Assembly (NCBI GenBank): GCA_002415335.1
Contig: DHXL01000423.1
Location: forward strand, 1 to 24,773
Reading direction: 5' to 3'
DNA: 24,773 nt
Source of the DNA: Oxalobacteraceae bacterium UBA5157
GTDB taxonomy: Bacteria > Pseudomonadota > Gammaproteobacteria > Burkholderiales > Burkholderiaceae_D
This document shows positions 1-7,608 of this stretch, one piece after another. The notes beneath the pieces are model-generated. The model was not told the DNA's origin and did not search any database. It saw nothing but the letters and a program-made list of their open reading frames with translations. The position numbers and the translations under genes were made by a program. Every line of letters starts with the position of its first letter. Position 1 is the stretch's first letter.

Positions 1-412
1 GCAAGACGCCGGCCAGACGGATCGTTGCGATAGCCTTGTATTCTTCATCGCGGCCGTTGTTGATCACCCACTGCAACTGCGCTTTCGCGGTTTTCAAATC
101 ATTGGCGTCGAACGCGACCTTGGCCGCCGTCAGGGCGCTCATCTGCGCGTAGGCCGTCCTGCTGAATTTTTCCTGCATGTCGGTTGCTGCGCGCTGTACT
201 TTGGCCGCATCTTTTGTAGTGACCGCCTTTTGCAACTCTTCGTAAAGTTGCGACGCCATCGCCGATTGATTGCGCTGGTAATAGTTCCAGCCGGTCCACC
301 CGGAATAACCGGCGAGCGCCGCGATCACTATCCAGCTTGTGAGGTTGCCGTATTGATTCCACCAGGCCTTGATAGTGGCCAGTTGTTCCTGCTCTTCGAG
401 ATCGTATGCCAT
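1..412 (-). CDS. yfgM: YfgM-like membrane-anchored TPR protein (3' end beyond window)
   Basis: This is the N-terminal part (about 137 residues) of a YfgM/ancillary SecYEG-translocon family protein. It starts at ATG 412 with MAYDLEEQEQLATIKAWWNQ, the typical cytoplasmic opening of this family, and stays open to the left edge. A single membrane segment lies at about residues 24-45, followed by a helical TPR-like region rich in Ala, Lys and Gln. In E. coli the family protein is an inner-membrane protein with a periplasmic domain that works near SecYEG and periplasmic chaperones. The gene lies 25 nt downstream of hisS on the same strand, the order known from many proteobacteria (ispG-hisS-yfgM-bamB-der), so bamB would be expected just outside the window. 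No clear Shine-Dalgarno sequence is visible. The family call rests on the N-terminus, the topology and the gene order. Confidence 0.85.
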   Translation of the reverse strand, partial: MAYDLEEQEQLATIKAWWNQYGNLTSWIVIAALAGYSGWTGWNYYQRNQSAMASQLYEELQKAVTTKDAAKVQRAATDMQEKFSRTAYAQMSALTAAKVAFDANDLKTAKAQLQWVINNGRDEEYKAIATIRLAGVL

Positions 413-437
413 AGGGATGTGAGATAAGTTTGTAAGA

Positions 438-1790
438 TTAGTGGCGGTAGTGTACGTGCCCGGCGTGGTCGTGCTCGTCGTCCGCGCCGATGATTTGATC
501 GACCAGGTATTCAGCCACGCTGTCGAACGCGACCGTGGCCTGCTGATGGTCGGCGTCTGCCGCGCGTAGCGCCTTGACGGCCGCGACGCCCTGTGCGACT
601 TCATCCTCGCCAAGAATGACTGCATACGCGGCGCCGCTGGCGTCGGCGCGTTTCATTTGCGATTTGAAGCTGCCGCCGGCACCGGCCGCTGCGCAATGTA
701 GCACAACATCCAGACCGGCATCGCGCAATCGTTCGGCCGCGACAAAGGCCTGCAACTGCGCTGCGTCGCCTTGATGCACGATATAAACATCGCACTGATT
801 CGGCGCAACCTGTTCGCTGTTTGCCTTCATCAACTCCAGCAGGCGCTCCACGCCCATGGCGAACCCGCAGGCCGGGGTCGGCTTGCCGCCAAACATTTCG
901 GCCAGGGGATCGTAACGGCCGCCGGCGCATACGGTGCCTTGCGCGCCGAGCTGATCGGTAACCCATTCGAACACCGTGCGATTGTAATAGTCCATGCCAC
1001 GCACCAGTCGCGGATTGACTGTGTAGGGAATATTGCTGTGCCGCAAAATGCTTTGCACGCCTTCAAAATGCGCGAGCGACTCCTGACCCAGATAGTCGAG
1101 CAATTTCGGCGCGGCGTTCACCATCGCTTGCATGGTAGGGTTCTTGGTATCCAGTATGCGCAGCGGATTGGTGTACAGACGGCGCTGCGCATCGGCATCC
1201 AGCACATCCTTGTGCTGTTCGAAATAGGCGATCAGGTCGATACGATGCTTGTTACGCTCATCCGCATCGCCGATTGAATTCAATTCCAGCTTAATGTCCG
1301 GCAAACCAAGATCGTCCCACAGGCGCTGACATAGCATGATCAGTTCAGCATCTATATCGGGTCCGGTAAAGCCCAGCGCTTCTGCACCGACCTGCTGAAA
1401 CTGGCGATAACGGCCACGCTGCGGCCGTTCGTGGCGGAACTGCGGACCGGCATACCAGAGCCGCTTCGGGCCGTCGTACGTCAGGTTGTGTTCAAGCGCG
1501 GCGCGCAGCACGCCGGCCGTGCTCTCCGGACGGAGTGTCAACTGATCGCCATTCATCGAGTCGGTGAAGGAATACATTTCCTTCTCCACGATATCGGTCA
1601 CCGCGCCCAGGCCGCGCGCAAACAGCGCAGTGGACTCCACGATAGGCGTACGGATCTGCTGGAATCCGTAGCTTTTCAACACTGTTTGCACGGTGTTTTC
1701 GAACAGTTCCCAGAGCGGCGCGTCGGCAGGCAGCACATCATTCATGCCCTTCACGCCGACGATTTTTTCTGATTTTTTGTTTTCTGACAT
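438..1790 (-). CDS. hisS: Histidyl-tRNA synthetase
   Basis: A class II aminoacyl-tRNA synthetase of 450 residues that charges tRNA-His in the cytoplasm. Visible landmarks are TLRPE (about 85-89), motif 2 FRHERPQRGRYRQF (about 118-131), the histidine-specific LVRGMDYYNRTVFE (about 262-275), GGRYD (about 290) and motif 3 GFAMGVERL (about 309-317), followed by the anticodon-binding domain. I chose ATG 1790 (MSENKK...), which matches the usual family start. The frame stays open upstream to a GTG at 1847 that overlaps the ispG stop, but the extra 19 residues do not look family-like. Neither start has a good ribosome site. An unusual feature is the C-terminus, where five of the last 14 residues are His (DDEHDHAGHVHYRH). 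The gene lies 53 nt after ispG in the same operon. Confidence 0.97.
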   Translation of the reverse strand: MSENKKSEKIVGVKGMNDVLPADAPLWELFENTVQTVLKSYGFQQIRTPIVESTALFARGLGAVTDIVEKEMYSFTDSMNGDQLTLRPESTAGVLRAALEHNLTYDGPKRLWYAGPQFRHERPQRGRYRQFQQVGAEALGFTGPDIDAELIMLCQRLWDDLGLPDIKLELNSIGDADERNKHRIDLIAYFEQHKDVLDADAQRRLYTNPLRILDTKNPTMQAMVNAAPKLLDYLGQESLAHFEGVQSILRHSNIPYTVNPRLVRGMDYYNRTVFEWVTDQLGAQGTVCAGGRYDPLAEMFGGKPTPACGFAMGVERLLELMKANSEQVAPNQCDVYIVHQGDAAQLQAFVAAERLRDAGLDVVLHCAAAGAGGSFKSQMKRADASGAAYAVILGEDEVAQGVAAVKALRAADADHQQATVAFDSVAEYLVDQIIGADDEHDHAGHVHYRH

Positions 1791-1843
1791 TTTTGTTGGA
1801 GGGTTAATTCGCGGTCCATCATCGAACCGCAAGCGACTGCATT

Positions 1844-3118
1844 TCACACAGCTGTTGTCGCCTCTTTCCCATAATGGGTCGTGACGTAATCCAGCACGAT
1901 CGCCTGAAATTCTTCGGCGATCCGTTCTCCGCGCAGCGTGACGGTTTTCTCACCATCGACGAATACCGGCGCCGCGGTCGATTCGCCGGTACCCGGCAGG
2001 CTGATACCGATGTTGGCGTGCTTGGATTCACCGGGGCCGTTGACGATACAGCCCATGACTGCGACATTCATGCTTTCGACACCGGGATATTGCTTCTTCC
2101 ATGCCGGCATTTGATCGCGCAAATAGGTTTGTATCCGGTCCGCCAATTCCTGAAACACGGTCGAAGTCGTGCGCCCGCAGCCCGGGCATGCAATGACCAT
2201 CGGCGCGAACTTGCGCATCCCCATGGTCTGCAATATCTCTTGCGCCACGACCACTTCCTTGGTGCGGTCACCGCCCGGCTCCGGCGTCAACGAGATGCGG
2301 ATCGTATCGCCGATGCCCTCTTGCAGCAACACCGACAACGCCGCGGTCGACGCCACGATACCCTTGCTGCCCATGCCAGCTTCGGTCAGACCGAGATGCA
2401 GCGGATAATCACACCGGCGCGCGAGCTCGCGATACACCGCAATCAAGTCCTGCACACCGGATACCTTGCAAGATAAGATGATTTTGTCGCCATCCAGGCC
2501 AAGCTCTTCCGCGCGTTGCGCGTTCTCAATCGCCGACGTCACCAGCGCCTCATACATCACGCGCTGCGCGGTCCACGGTTGCGCGCGCTGTGCGTTCTCG
2601 TCCATGATTCGCGCCAGCAAAGCCTGGTCGAGACTGCCCCAGTTGACGCCGATCCGTATTGGTTTGTCATACTTGCAGGCCGCTTCGATCATTTGCGCGA
2701 ATTGCGTATCGCGCTTGGCACCTTGTCCCACGTTGCCCGGATTGATGCGGTACTTGGACAGGGCCTTTGCACAATCCGGATAGGCATTCAAAAGTGTGTG
2801 GCCGTTGTAGTGAAAATCACCGACTAGCGGGACGTCCACGCCCATCTTGTCAAGCTGTTCGCGAATTGCCGGCACTGCCGCCGCCGCTTCCGGATTGTTG
2901 ACCGTGATGCGGACAAGCTCCGAGCCGGCGCGTGCCAAGTCCTTGACCTGGATGGCGGTGCCGATCGCATCTGCGGTATCGGTATTCGTCATTGACTGGA
3001 CCACGATCGGCGCTCCGGCGCCGACCACGATTTCGCGGGCGCCATGGCGAATCGCAACGCCACGGCTGAGGCGGCGCACCAGCGGGCCGGAGACAATCGA
3101 AGTGTTCAGTGATGGCAT
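1844..3118 (-). CDS. ispG: 4-hydroxy-3-methylbut-2-en-1-yl diphosphate synthase (IspG/GcpE)
   Basis: The penultimate enzyme of the MEP isoprenoid pathway, converting MEcPP to HMBPP with a [4Fe-4S] cluster. The TIM-barrel half holds VQSMTNTDTAD and VGDFHYNGH. The C-terminal half holds the cluster ligands in CPGCGRTT (Cys about 311 and 314) and MGCIVNGPGE (Cys about 357). At 424 residues it is longer than E. coli IspG (372), as is usual in Burkholderiales. The start is taken as ATG 3118 (MPSLNTSI). A TTG at 3136, just past the rodZ stop, would add six residues and cannot be excluded. The gene sits between rodZ and hisS in the conserved cluster. Confidence 0.97.
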   Translation of the reverse strand: MPSLNTSIVSGPLVRRLSRGVAIRHGAREIVVGAGAPIVVQSMTNTDTADAIGTAIQVKDLARAGSELVRITVNNPEAAAAVPAIREQLDKMGVDVPLVGDFHYNGHTLLNAYPDCAKALSKYRINPGNVGQGAKRDTQFAQMIEAACKYDKPIRIGVNWGSLDQALLARIMDENAQRAQPWTAQRVMYEALVTSAIENAQRAEELGLDGDKIILSCKVSGVQDLIAVYRELARRCDYPLHLGLTEAGMGSKGIVASTAALSVLLQEGIGDTIRISLTPEPGGDRTKEVVVAQEILQTMGMRKFAPMVIACPGCGRTTSTVFQELADRIQTYLRDQMPAWKKQYPGVESMNVAVMGCIVNGPGESKHANIGISLPGTGESTAAPVFVDGEKTVTLRGERIAEEFQAIVLDYVTTHYGKEATTAV

Positions 3119-3137
3119 ATCCAGGCTTGTTTCCAAC

Positions 3138-4088
3138 TCATTTCAAATTCAGGCGGGCGATATTATTTTTCGTACCGGGCTTTAAGTCCACCGGCGCGCC
3201 GCGCAAGCTCGCATCGACACCGGCCGCGTTGCCAAGCGTCAGAGAGATAGGTCCCTCCACGTCGAAGGATTCGCTTGAACCGGCCTTCATCAACCGCGAC
3301 ATCAGCACGCTGTTGTTGGCGCGCCTGATCTCGACCCATGAGTCCTCGCGCAATTTCAACACCAATCCCAACCCATCGCTCGCCGGACTTGGCGTGCCGC
3401 TAGCCGGCGTGGCCGGCGCAGTTTCGGGCACGCTGGCAACCGCGGGGACTACCGGCCCGACCTGCATCTGCGCCATGGCGATCGGATTGTTCGCGATCGC
3501 GCTCGCATCATCCGGTGTCGCAGCGCCGGCGATTGACCCGCCTGCCGCCTCGACGACGGGCAGAACGCCCCACTCCTTGAGAACCGTCACGAGCGGCTGC
3601 AGCGCCCCCGACGGCCATCTCGTTTGCTCGCCGAACAAAACCGCCAGCACGACCACGAGCCCCAGCGCCGCCAGCGCCGCCAGCGGCAGCTTGATCGGCA
3701 AGCCGCGCCGGTGCGACGACAATGACCGGTTATCGAAAAACGGGGCAGATGACAATGCGCGCCGCAGCACGATCGATTCGCTCGGCGTGCCGCTTTTGGG
3801 CGAAATCATCGCGATCAACGGCGTCGGATCCAGCTTCAATAGTTTTGCATAGGCGCGGATAAAGCCGCGCACACTGGCCATTCCGGGCAGTGCCGCGTAG
3901 TCGTCGAGTTCCAGCGCCTGAATCTGTCGCGGCGCCAGATTTAACTGGGTCGCGACCTGCTCGATCGACCAGCCCCTGGTCTCGCGTTCGGCCGCAAGCT
4001 GGGCGCCCAATGCAGGAACTCGTTGACTGGTCTCTGGTTCCATGTGCTGCTCGGACAACATCGTTTCATTCATTGCCGCCTCACTCAT
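3138..4088 (-). CDS. rodZ: RodZ-like helix-turn-helix membrane protein (DUF4115)
   Basis: A RodZ-type cytoskeletal adaptor of 316 residues. It has a cytoplasmic Cro/CI-like helix-turn-helix domain at about 27-86 (LGAQLAAERETRGWSIEQVA), a basic stretch, one membrane segment at about 133-153 (LPLAALAALGLVVVLAVLFG), an Ala/Pro/Ser/Thr-rich periplasmic linker, and a C-terminal DUF4115 beta domain (LVLKLREDSWVEIRRANN onward). In E. coli RodZ links MreB to the cell-wall elongation machinery. ATG 4088 is preferred over GTG 4100 because a GGAG lies 6 nt before it. This ATG overlaps the pilW stop by 8 nt, suggesting translational coupling. Whether this protein truly binds MreB is inferred from family and position. 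Confidence 0.88.
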   Translation of the reverse strand: MSEAAMNETMLSEQHMEPETSQRVPALGAQLAAERETRGWSIEQVATQLNLAPRQIQALELDDYAALPGMASVRGFIRAYAKLLKLDPTPLIAMISPKSGTPSESIVLRRALSSAPFFDNRSLSSHRRGLPIKLPLAALAALGLVVVLAVLFGEQTRWPSGALQPLVTVLKEWGVLPVVEAAGGSIAGAATPDDASAIANNPIAMAQMQVGPVVPAVASVPETAPATPASGTPSPASDGLGLVLKLREDSWVEIRRANNSVLMSRLMKAGSSESFDVEGPISLTLGNAAGVDASLRGAPVDLKPGTKNNIARLNLK

Positions 4089-4881
4089 CGAACGCTCCAC
4101 GCTGATACGCTGCGTATTCCGGCGAATCGGGATGCCGCCGGCGCAGTTGCGTCGCCAAACTCACTTCGGTCGACAGCCCGCCAAGCTTATGTTCGATTTT
4201 GATCGCGAGCCAAAGCACATCGGCGGTCAGCACATCAGCCTTGGTCACGCGGCCGATATAAAAACGCGCACGTTCGTAATCATGCCGGTCGTAATATATT
4301 TTGGCCAGATTGGCACTGGTGGACGGATTACCCGGCTCATACTTGAATGCTCGCATAAAATAGCGTTCGGCTGCAGCACTGTCCTTCAACTTGCTACTGC
4401 ATACACCGGCATTGTTTAGCGCCTTGGCGGGCGAGTGATAAGCGTGATTCTTTAACGCCGCTTCAAAGTAGGTGATCGATTCGGCTGGATGCCCGTTCCG
4501 GCACAGGAACCAGCCATAGTTATTGCTCAAATCGGGATTATTTGGGGACAGTCTCATCGCATGCTGGAAGTTCTCTTCCGCCAGACGGGTCTCGCCCATA
4601 TCCATGTAAATCAAGGCGCGGACGCTATACGCGTCGGACAAGTCCGGATCGACGCTCAGGGTTTGCTTGATCTCGTCAAGCGCGACATTCATCTGTCGAT
4701 GCTCGAAATAGTCGATTGCTAGTTGCAGGTGGGTACGCGCACGCTTCTGACTGTCGGTTTGGTCGGAGCTGGTCTGCAGTTCGTCATGTCCAGTACCGGA
4801 CGGATTCGACGCACAGCCCGCAAGCACCACGAGAATGGCCAAGATTGCGGCGATGTATAAACGCTGACCGGTCGTTCTCAT
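4081..4881 (-). CDS. pilW: Type IV pilus biogenesis/stability lipoprotein PilW (PilF), TPR
   Basis: An outer-membrane lipoprotein of 266 residues, the pilotin-like factor for PilQ secretin assembly and pilus stability. The signal peptide ends in a lipobox with Cys at residue 23 (VVLAGC). The rest is a chain of TPR repeats, for example around AIDYFEHRQMNVALDEI, DAYSVRALIYMDMGE, DLSNNYGWFLCRNG, KALNNAGVCSSKLKD and STSANLAKIYYDR. ATG 4881 is well supported: GGAGG at 4889-4893 lies 7 nt upstream, and the ATG overlaps the rlmN stop as ATGA. The open frame extends upstream to 5001 only inside rlmN. No other pilus genes are in the window, which is normal for this conserved cluster. Confidence 0.92.
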   Translation of the reverse strand: MRTTGQRLYIAAILAILVVLAGCASNPSGTGHDELQTSSDQTDSQKRARTHLQLAIDYFEHRQMNVALDEIKQTLSVDPDLSDAYSVRALIYMDMGETRLAEENFQHAMRLSPNNPDLSNNYGWFLCRNGHPAESITYFEAALKNHAYHSPAKALNNAGVCSSKLKDSAAAERYFMRAFKYEPGNPSTSANLAKIYYDRHDYERARFYIGRVTKADVLTADVLWLAIKIEHKLGGLSTEVSLATQLRRRHPDSPEYAAYQRGAFDE

Positions 4882-6047
4882 GAAGACACCTCCACAATGC
4901 GTCCAAAATTCTTGCCGAACTTTTTCTGATACTCCGTCATTTTTTCCATCCGTTCCTGGACTCGCGTGCGGTCCTGAACTTCCCCTGCCAACTGGCCGCA
5001 CGCCGCATCGATATCGTCACCGCGCGTCTTGCGTATCGTGGTCACGATCCCGGCGTCGATCAGGATCTGGGCGAACGCCTTGATGCGCGCATTGTTGGAG
5101 CGGGTCAGGCCAGACTCGGGAAACGGATTGAACGGAATCAGGTTGAATTTGCACGGCACCGGATTGCTGCTGGTTTTCACCAGCGCGACCAGCTCGCGCG
5201 CGTGGGCGTCGGTATCGTTCACGCCGTCCAGCATGCAATACTCGAAGGTGATGAAATCACGCGGCGCGTAATCGAGGTAGCGTTTGCATGCAGCCATCAA
5301 CTCGCTCAGCGGATACTTCCTGTTCAGGGGAACCAAGCCATCGCGCAAGGCATCATTCGATGCGTGCAGCGAAACCGCCATCGCGACCGGGCATTCCTGC
5401 GCCAGTTTGTCGATCATCGGCACCACGCCACTGGTGGACAGGGTCACGCGGCGCCGAGACAAACCATACGCATTGTCGTCCAACATCAGCTTGAGCGCGG
5501 TGACGGTCGGCTCGAAATTCAACAGTGGTTCGCCCATGCCCATCATCACGACGTTGGTGATCTGGCGCTCGCCTTTCGGGCCTGGTTCGATATTCTTGGT
5601 CTTGCGTAGTTCAAATTCTGCCATCCAGAGCTGACCGATAATTTCTGCAACCGTCAGGTTACGGCTGAATCCCTGTTTGCCGGTCGAGCAAAAACGGCAA
5701 TTGACGGCGCAACCGGCTTGCGTCGAAATGCAGAGCGTGCCGCGATTTTCTTCCGGGATGAATACCGTTTCCACCGCATTGCCCTGGCCGACATCGAGCA
5801 GCCACTTGCGGGTACCATCGGTCGAGGTGTGATCGCTGATGACGGCAGGCGCGGCGATCATCGCGCGCGTCGCCAACTTGTCGCGTAGCGATTTCGCCAA
5901 ATCCGTCATGGCATCGAAGTCGCTGGCGCCGAACTGGTGTATCCAGCGTTGCAATTGCTTGGCGCGAAACGGCTTCTCACCCAACTCGCCGCAGTAGGCC
6001 ACGAGTTGCGCGGGATCGAGATCCAACAGATTGGTGAGAGCGGTCAT
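4878..6047 (-). CDS. rlmN: Dual-specificity 23S rRNA/tRNA adenine-C2 methyltransferase RlmN
   Basis: A radical-SAM enzyme that makes 2-methyladenosine at 23S rRNA A2503 and tRNA A37. The 389-residue protein has the cluster motif CxxxCxxC (Cys about 113, 117, 120, in AGCAVNCRFCSTGKQG). The two mechanistic cysteines are present: Cys about 106 (in TLCIST) and Cys about 350 (in DDIDAACGQLAG). GMGEPLLNF and the VSLHASND stretch are also seen. ATG 6047 (MTALTNLLDLD) fits the family start. An in-frame ATG at 6068 would add seven residues; neither has a strong ribosome site. It follows ndk by 60 nt and runs into pilW with an ATGA overlap. Confidence 0.97.
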   Translation of the reverse strand: MTALTNLLDLDPAQLVAYCGELGEKPFRAKQLQRWIHQFGASDFDAMTDLAKSLRDKLATRAMIAAPAVISDHTSTDGTRKWLLDVGQGNAVETVFIPEENRGTLCISTQAGCAVNCRFCSTGKQGFSRNLTVAEIIGQLWMAEFELRKTKNIEPGPKGERQITNVVMMGMGEPLLNFEPTVTALKLMLDDNAYGLSRRRVTLSTSGVVPMIDKLAQECPVAMAVSLHASNDALRDGLVPLNRKYPLSELMAACKRYLDYAPRDFITFEYCMLDGVNDTDAHARELVALVKTSSNPVPCKFNLIPFNPFPESGLTRSNNARIKAFAQILIDAGIVTTIRKTRGDDIDAACGQLAGEVQDRTRVQERMEKMTEYQKKFGKNFGRIVEVSS

Positions 6048-6062
6048 AACGACATTCCATCG

Positions 6063-6101
6063 AGCCATTCATCTGTCGCTAAACACGGCGAATGACTGGC
6101 T
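6063..6101. repeat. Imperfect inverted repeat in the ndk-rlmN gap
   Basis: AGCCATTCAT (6063-6072) faces ATGACTGGCT (6092-6101), giving 9 of 10 pairable positions around a 19-nt loop. It fills most of the ndk-rlmN gap and covers the alternative rlmN ATG at 6068. There is no T-tract, so it is not a classical terminator. It could be an mRNA stem between the two genes or chance. Confidence 0.3.
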
Positions 6102-6107
6102 TTCTAA

Positions 6108-6533
6108 TTAACGCGAGTAAATATTCAAAGCCGGGAAAAAGTAGCTAATTTCTACTTTCGCCGTGTCTGCTGCATCCGAACCATGCACTGCATTGGCGTC
6201 GATCGAATCGGCGAAATCAGCCCGGATCGTGCCCTTGTCAGCCTTCTTCGGATCAGTCGCGCCCATCAGGTCGCGATGCTTGGCGATTGCGTTTTCGCCT
6301 TCCAATGCTTGCACGATCACCGGACCGGAGATCATGAAGTCAACCAAGTCCTTGAAGAATGGGCGCTCGCGGTGAACTGCATAGAAACCTTCGGCTTCAG
6401 CGCGCGACAACTGCATCATGCGCGCGGCGATGATTTTCAGGCCGGCGTTTTCAAAACGGGTATAGATTTGACCGATCACGTTTTTCGCGACTGCATCGGG
6501 TTTAATAATCGACAGGGTGCGTTCGATTGCCAT
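6108..6533 (-). CDS. ndk: Nucleoside diphosphate kinase
   Basis: A 141-residue cytoplasmic enzyme that moves the gamma-phosphate from ATP to other NDPs through a phosphohistidine. Catalytic His117 lies in NAVHGSDA, Lys11 in IKPDAV, and the Kpn-loop and nucleotide-binding residues (RPFFKDLVDFM, GPVIVQALEGENAI, RDLMGATDP) are intact. ATG 6533 is chosen because a GGAG lies about 9 nt upstream and MAIERTLSIIKPDA is the family start; an upstream in-frame start would add only MEFLQ. It is the first gene of the ndk-rlmN-pilW-rodZ-ispG-hisS-yfgM run, and its promoter probably drives much of that run. Confidence 0.98.
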   Translation of the reverse strand: MAIERTLSIIKPDAVAKNVIGQIYTRFENAGLKIIAARMMQLSRAEAEGFYAVHRERPFFKDLVDFMISGPVIVQALEGENAIAKHRDLMGATDPKKADKGTIRADFADSIDANAVHGSDAADTAKVEISYFFPALNIYSR

Positions 6534-6596
6534 CTGTAAAAACTCCAATAAAAAGAAAGGGTTAAGGCTAATAATTGAGAATTCAACTAACCTTTG

Positions 6597-6624
6597 ATTT
6601 TAACATGAAAGCCCTTATATACAA
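6597..6624 (-). promoter_or_regulatory. Candidate sigma-70 promoter for ndk
   Basis: Reading the minus strand, a -10-like TAAAAT (6602-6597) is preceded after 16 nt by TTGTAT (6624-6619), about 65 nt upstream of the ndk start. The -10 is good and the -35 matches only its TTG. The location in the divergent ndk/BI-1 gap fits a promoter for the minus-strand operon. The 6549-6786 gap is otherwise AT-richer than its surroundings and holds no gene I can support. Confidence 0.4.
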
Positions 6625-6786
6625 ACGGCGAAGATGCATAAGCAAGATGGAGCGAACTTTGTGCGCGATTGCATTTCCTATCTCCGATTTCAATGCAGAT
6701 ATGATCGAGCAAGCAAGTCCGCATGAGATGGGCTCGTGTTATGCTTTTGCGGCGTTGTAACCTTAGAAACGAAATTTGGAGGCAGT

Positions 6787-7479
6787 ATGAACCAAAACAT
6801 GCAACAAACCTATGACCTCGCCGGCGACTCGCTGGCGGTGCGCCACCGCGTGTTACGCAATACCTATTGGCTGCTGGCCATTTCCATGATCCCGACCATT
6901 TTGGGGGCGTGGTTGGGCGTTCAATTCAAATTCGCCTTTTTCCCGGGTAGCCCGTCACTCGGTTTCATCGCGTTTATGGCGGTGGCATTCGGTTTCATTT
7001 ATGCGATCGAGAAGACCAAGACTTCCGGCTGGGGCGTTGCCGTGTTGCTGGGTTTTACTTTTTTCATGGGCCTGATGCTATCCAGGTTGATCGGCCACAT
7101 ACTCGGTTTTTCGAATGGCGCTTCACTCATCATGACGGCCTTTGGCGGCACTGCGACGATACTTGGCGTCATGGCCACGGTCGCGACTGTCTCTAAACGC
7201 GATTTTTCGGGACTGGGGAAATGGCTGTTCGCTGGAGTACTGGTCATTCTGGTCGCTGCGGCCGCGAATATCTTCCTGCAATTGCCTGCGCTTATGCTCG
7301 TCATTTCGGTTATCGCGATCGCAATTTTTTCCGCTTACATCTTGTTCGATGTGCAGCAGGTCATTAACGGCGGGCAAACCAACTATATCTCGGCAGCGCT
7401 GAGCATCTATCTGGACGTGTACAACATATTTGTTAATTTGCTATCATTGCTGGGAATTTTTGGCGGTAGCCGCAACTAA
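6787..7479 (+). CDS. Bax inhibitor-1/YccA family membrane protein
   Basis: An integral inner-membrane protein of 230 residues with about seven hydrophobic segments, belonging to the BI-1/TMBIM family (E. coli relatives YbhL and YccA). The N-terminal soluble stretch MNQNMQQTYDLAGDSLAVRHRVLRNTY is followed by membrane helices. The typical family features AFGGTATILGVMA and AYILFDVQQVING, the latter near the C-terminal pore Asp region, are visible. ATG 6787 has GGAGG at 6778-6782. Family members have been linked to calcium leak or FtsH modulation, but no substrate can be read from this sequence. It stands alone, divergent from ndk, and ends in an intrinsic terminator. Confidence 0.93.
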   Translation: MNQNMQQTYDLAGDSLAVRHRVLRNTYWLLAISMIPTILGAWLGVQFKFAFFPGSPSLGFIAFMAVAFGFIYAIEKTKTSGWGVAVLLGFTFFMGLMLSRLIGHILGFSNGASLIMTAFGGTATILGVMATVATVSKRDFSGLGKWLFAGVLVILVAAAANIFLQLPALMLVISVIAIAIFSAYILFDVQQVINGGQTNYISAALSIYLDVYNIFVNLLSLLGIFGGSRN

Positions 7480-7518
7480 TGATGTGATTTGAAAAAGTGC
7501 ACCACAATAGATGTGATT

Positions 7519-7544
7519 AAACCGGCCGCCGCGCCGGTTTTTTT
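7519..7544 (+). terminator. Rho-independent terminator after the BI-1 gene
   Basis: An 8-bp stem, AAACCGGC (7519-7526) with GCCGGTTT (7533-7540), and a 6-nt loop run directly into a T-tract ending at 7544. It lies 40 nt past the BI-1 stop. The opposite strand lacks a long T-tract (the stem starts with AAA), so it would stop rlmD transcription from the right less well. Confidence 0.85.
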
Positions 7545-7608
7545 CGTGACCTTGCATCCGCTGGGCAAATGCAAGTCGAATCTTTACCGGATTGCCACGC
7601 CGCCTGTG

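Noticed and set aside
3109..3852. Plus-strand open frame (247 codons) opposite rodZ
   Set aside because: Antisense to rodZ, with low-complexity Ser/Ala/Thr content from its linker and no family features.
4535..4555. GGGGACAG motif resembling REP-associated sequences
   Set aside because: It lies inside pilW coding sequence (LSPNNPDLS) with no paired arm nearby, so it is explained by the TPR coding.
6575..6760. Small plus-strand open frame in the ndk/BI-1 gap
   Set aside because: It overlaps the candidate ndk promoter, lacks a ribosome site and shows no family resemblance; 61 codons can occur by chance.
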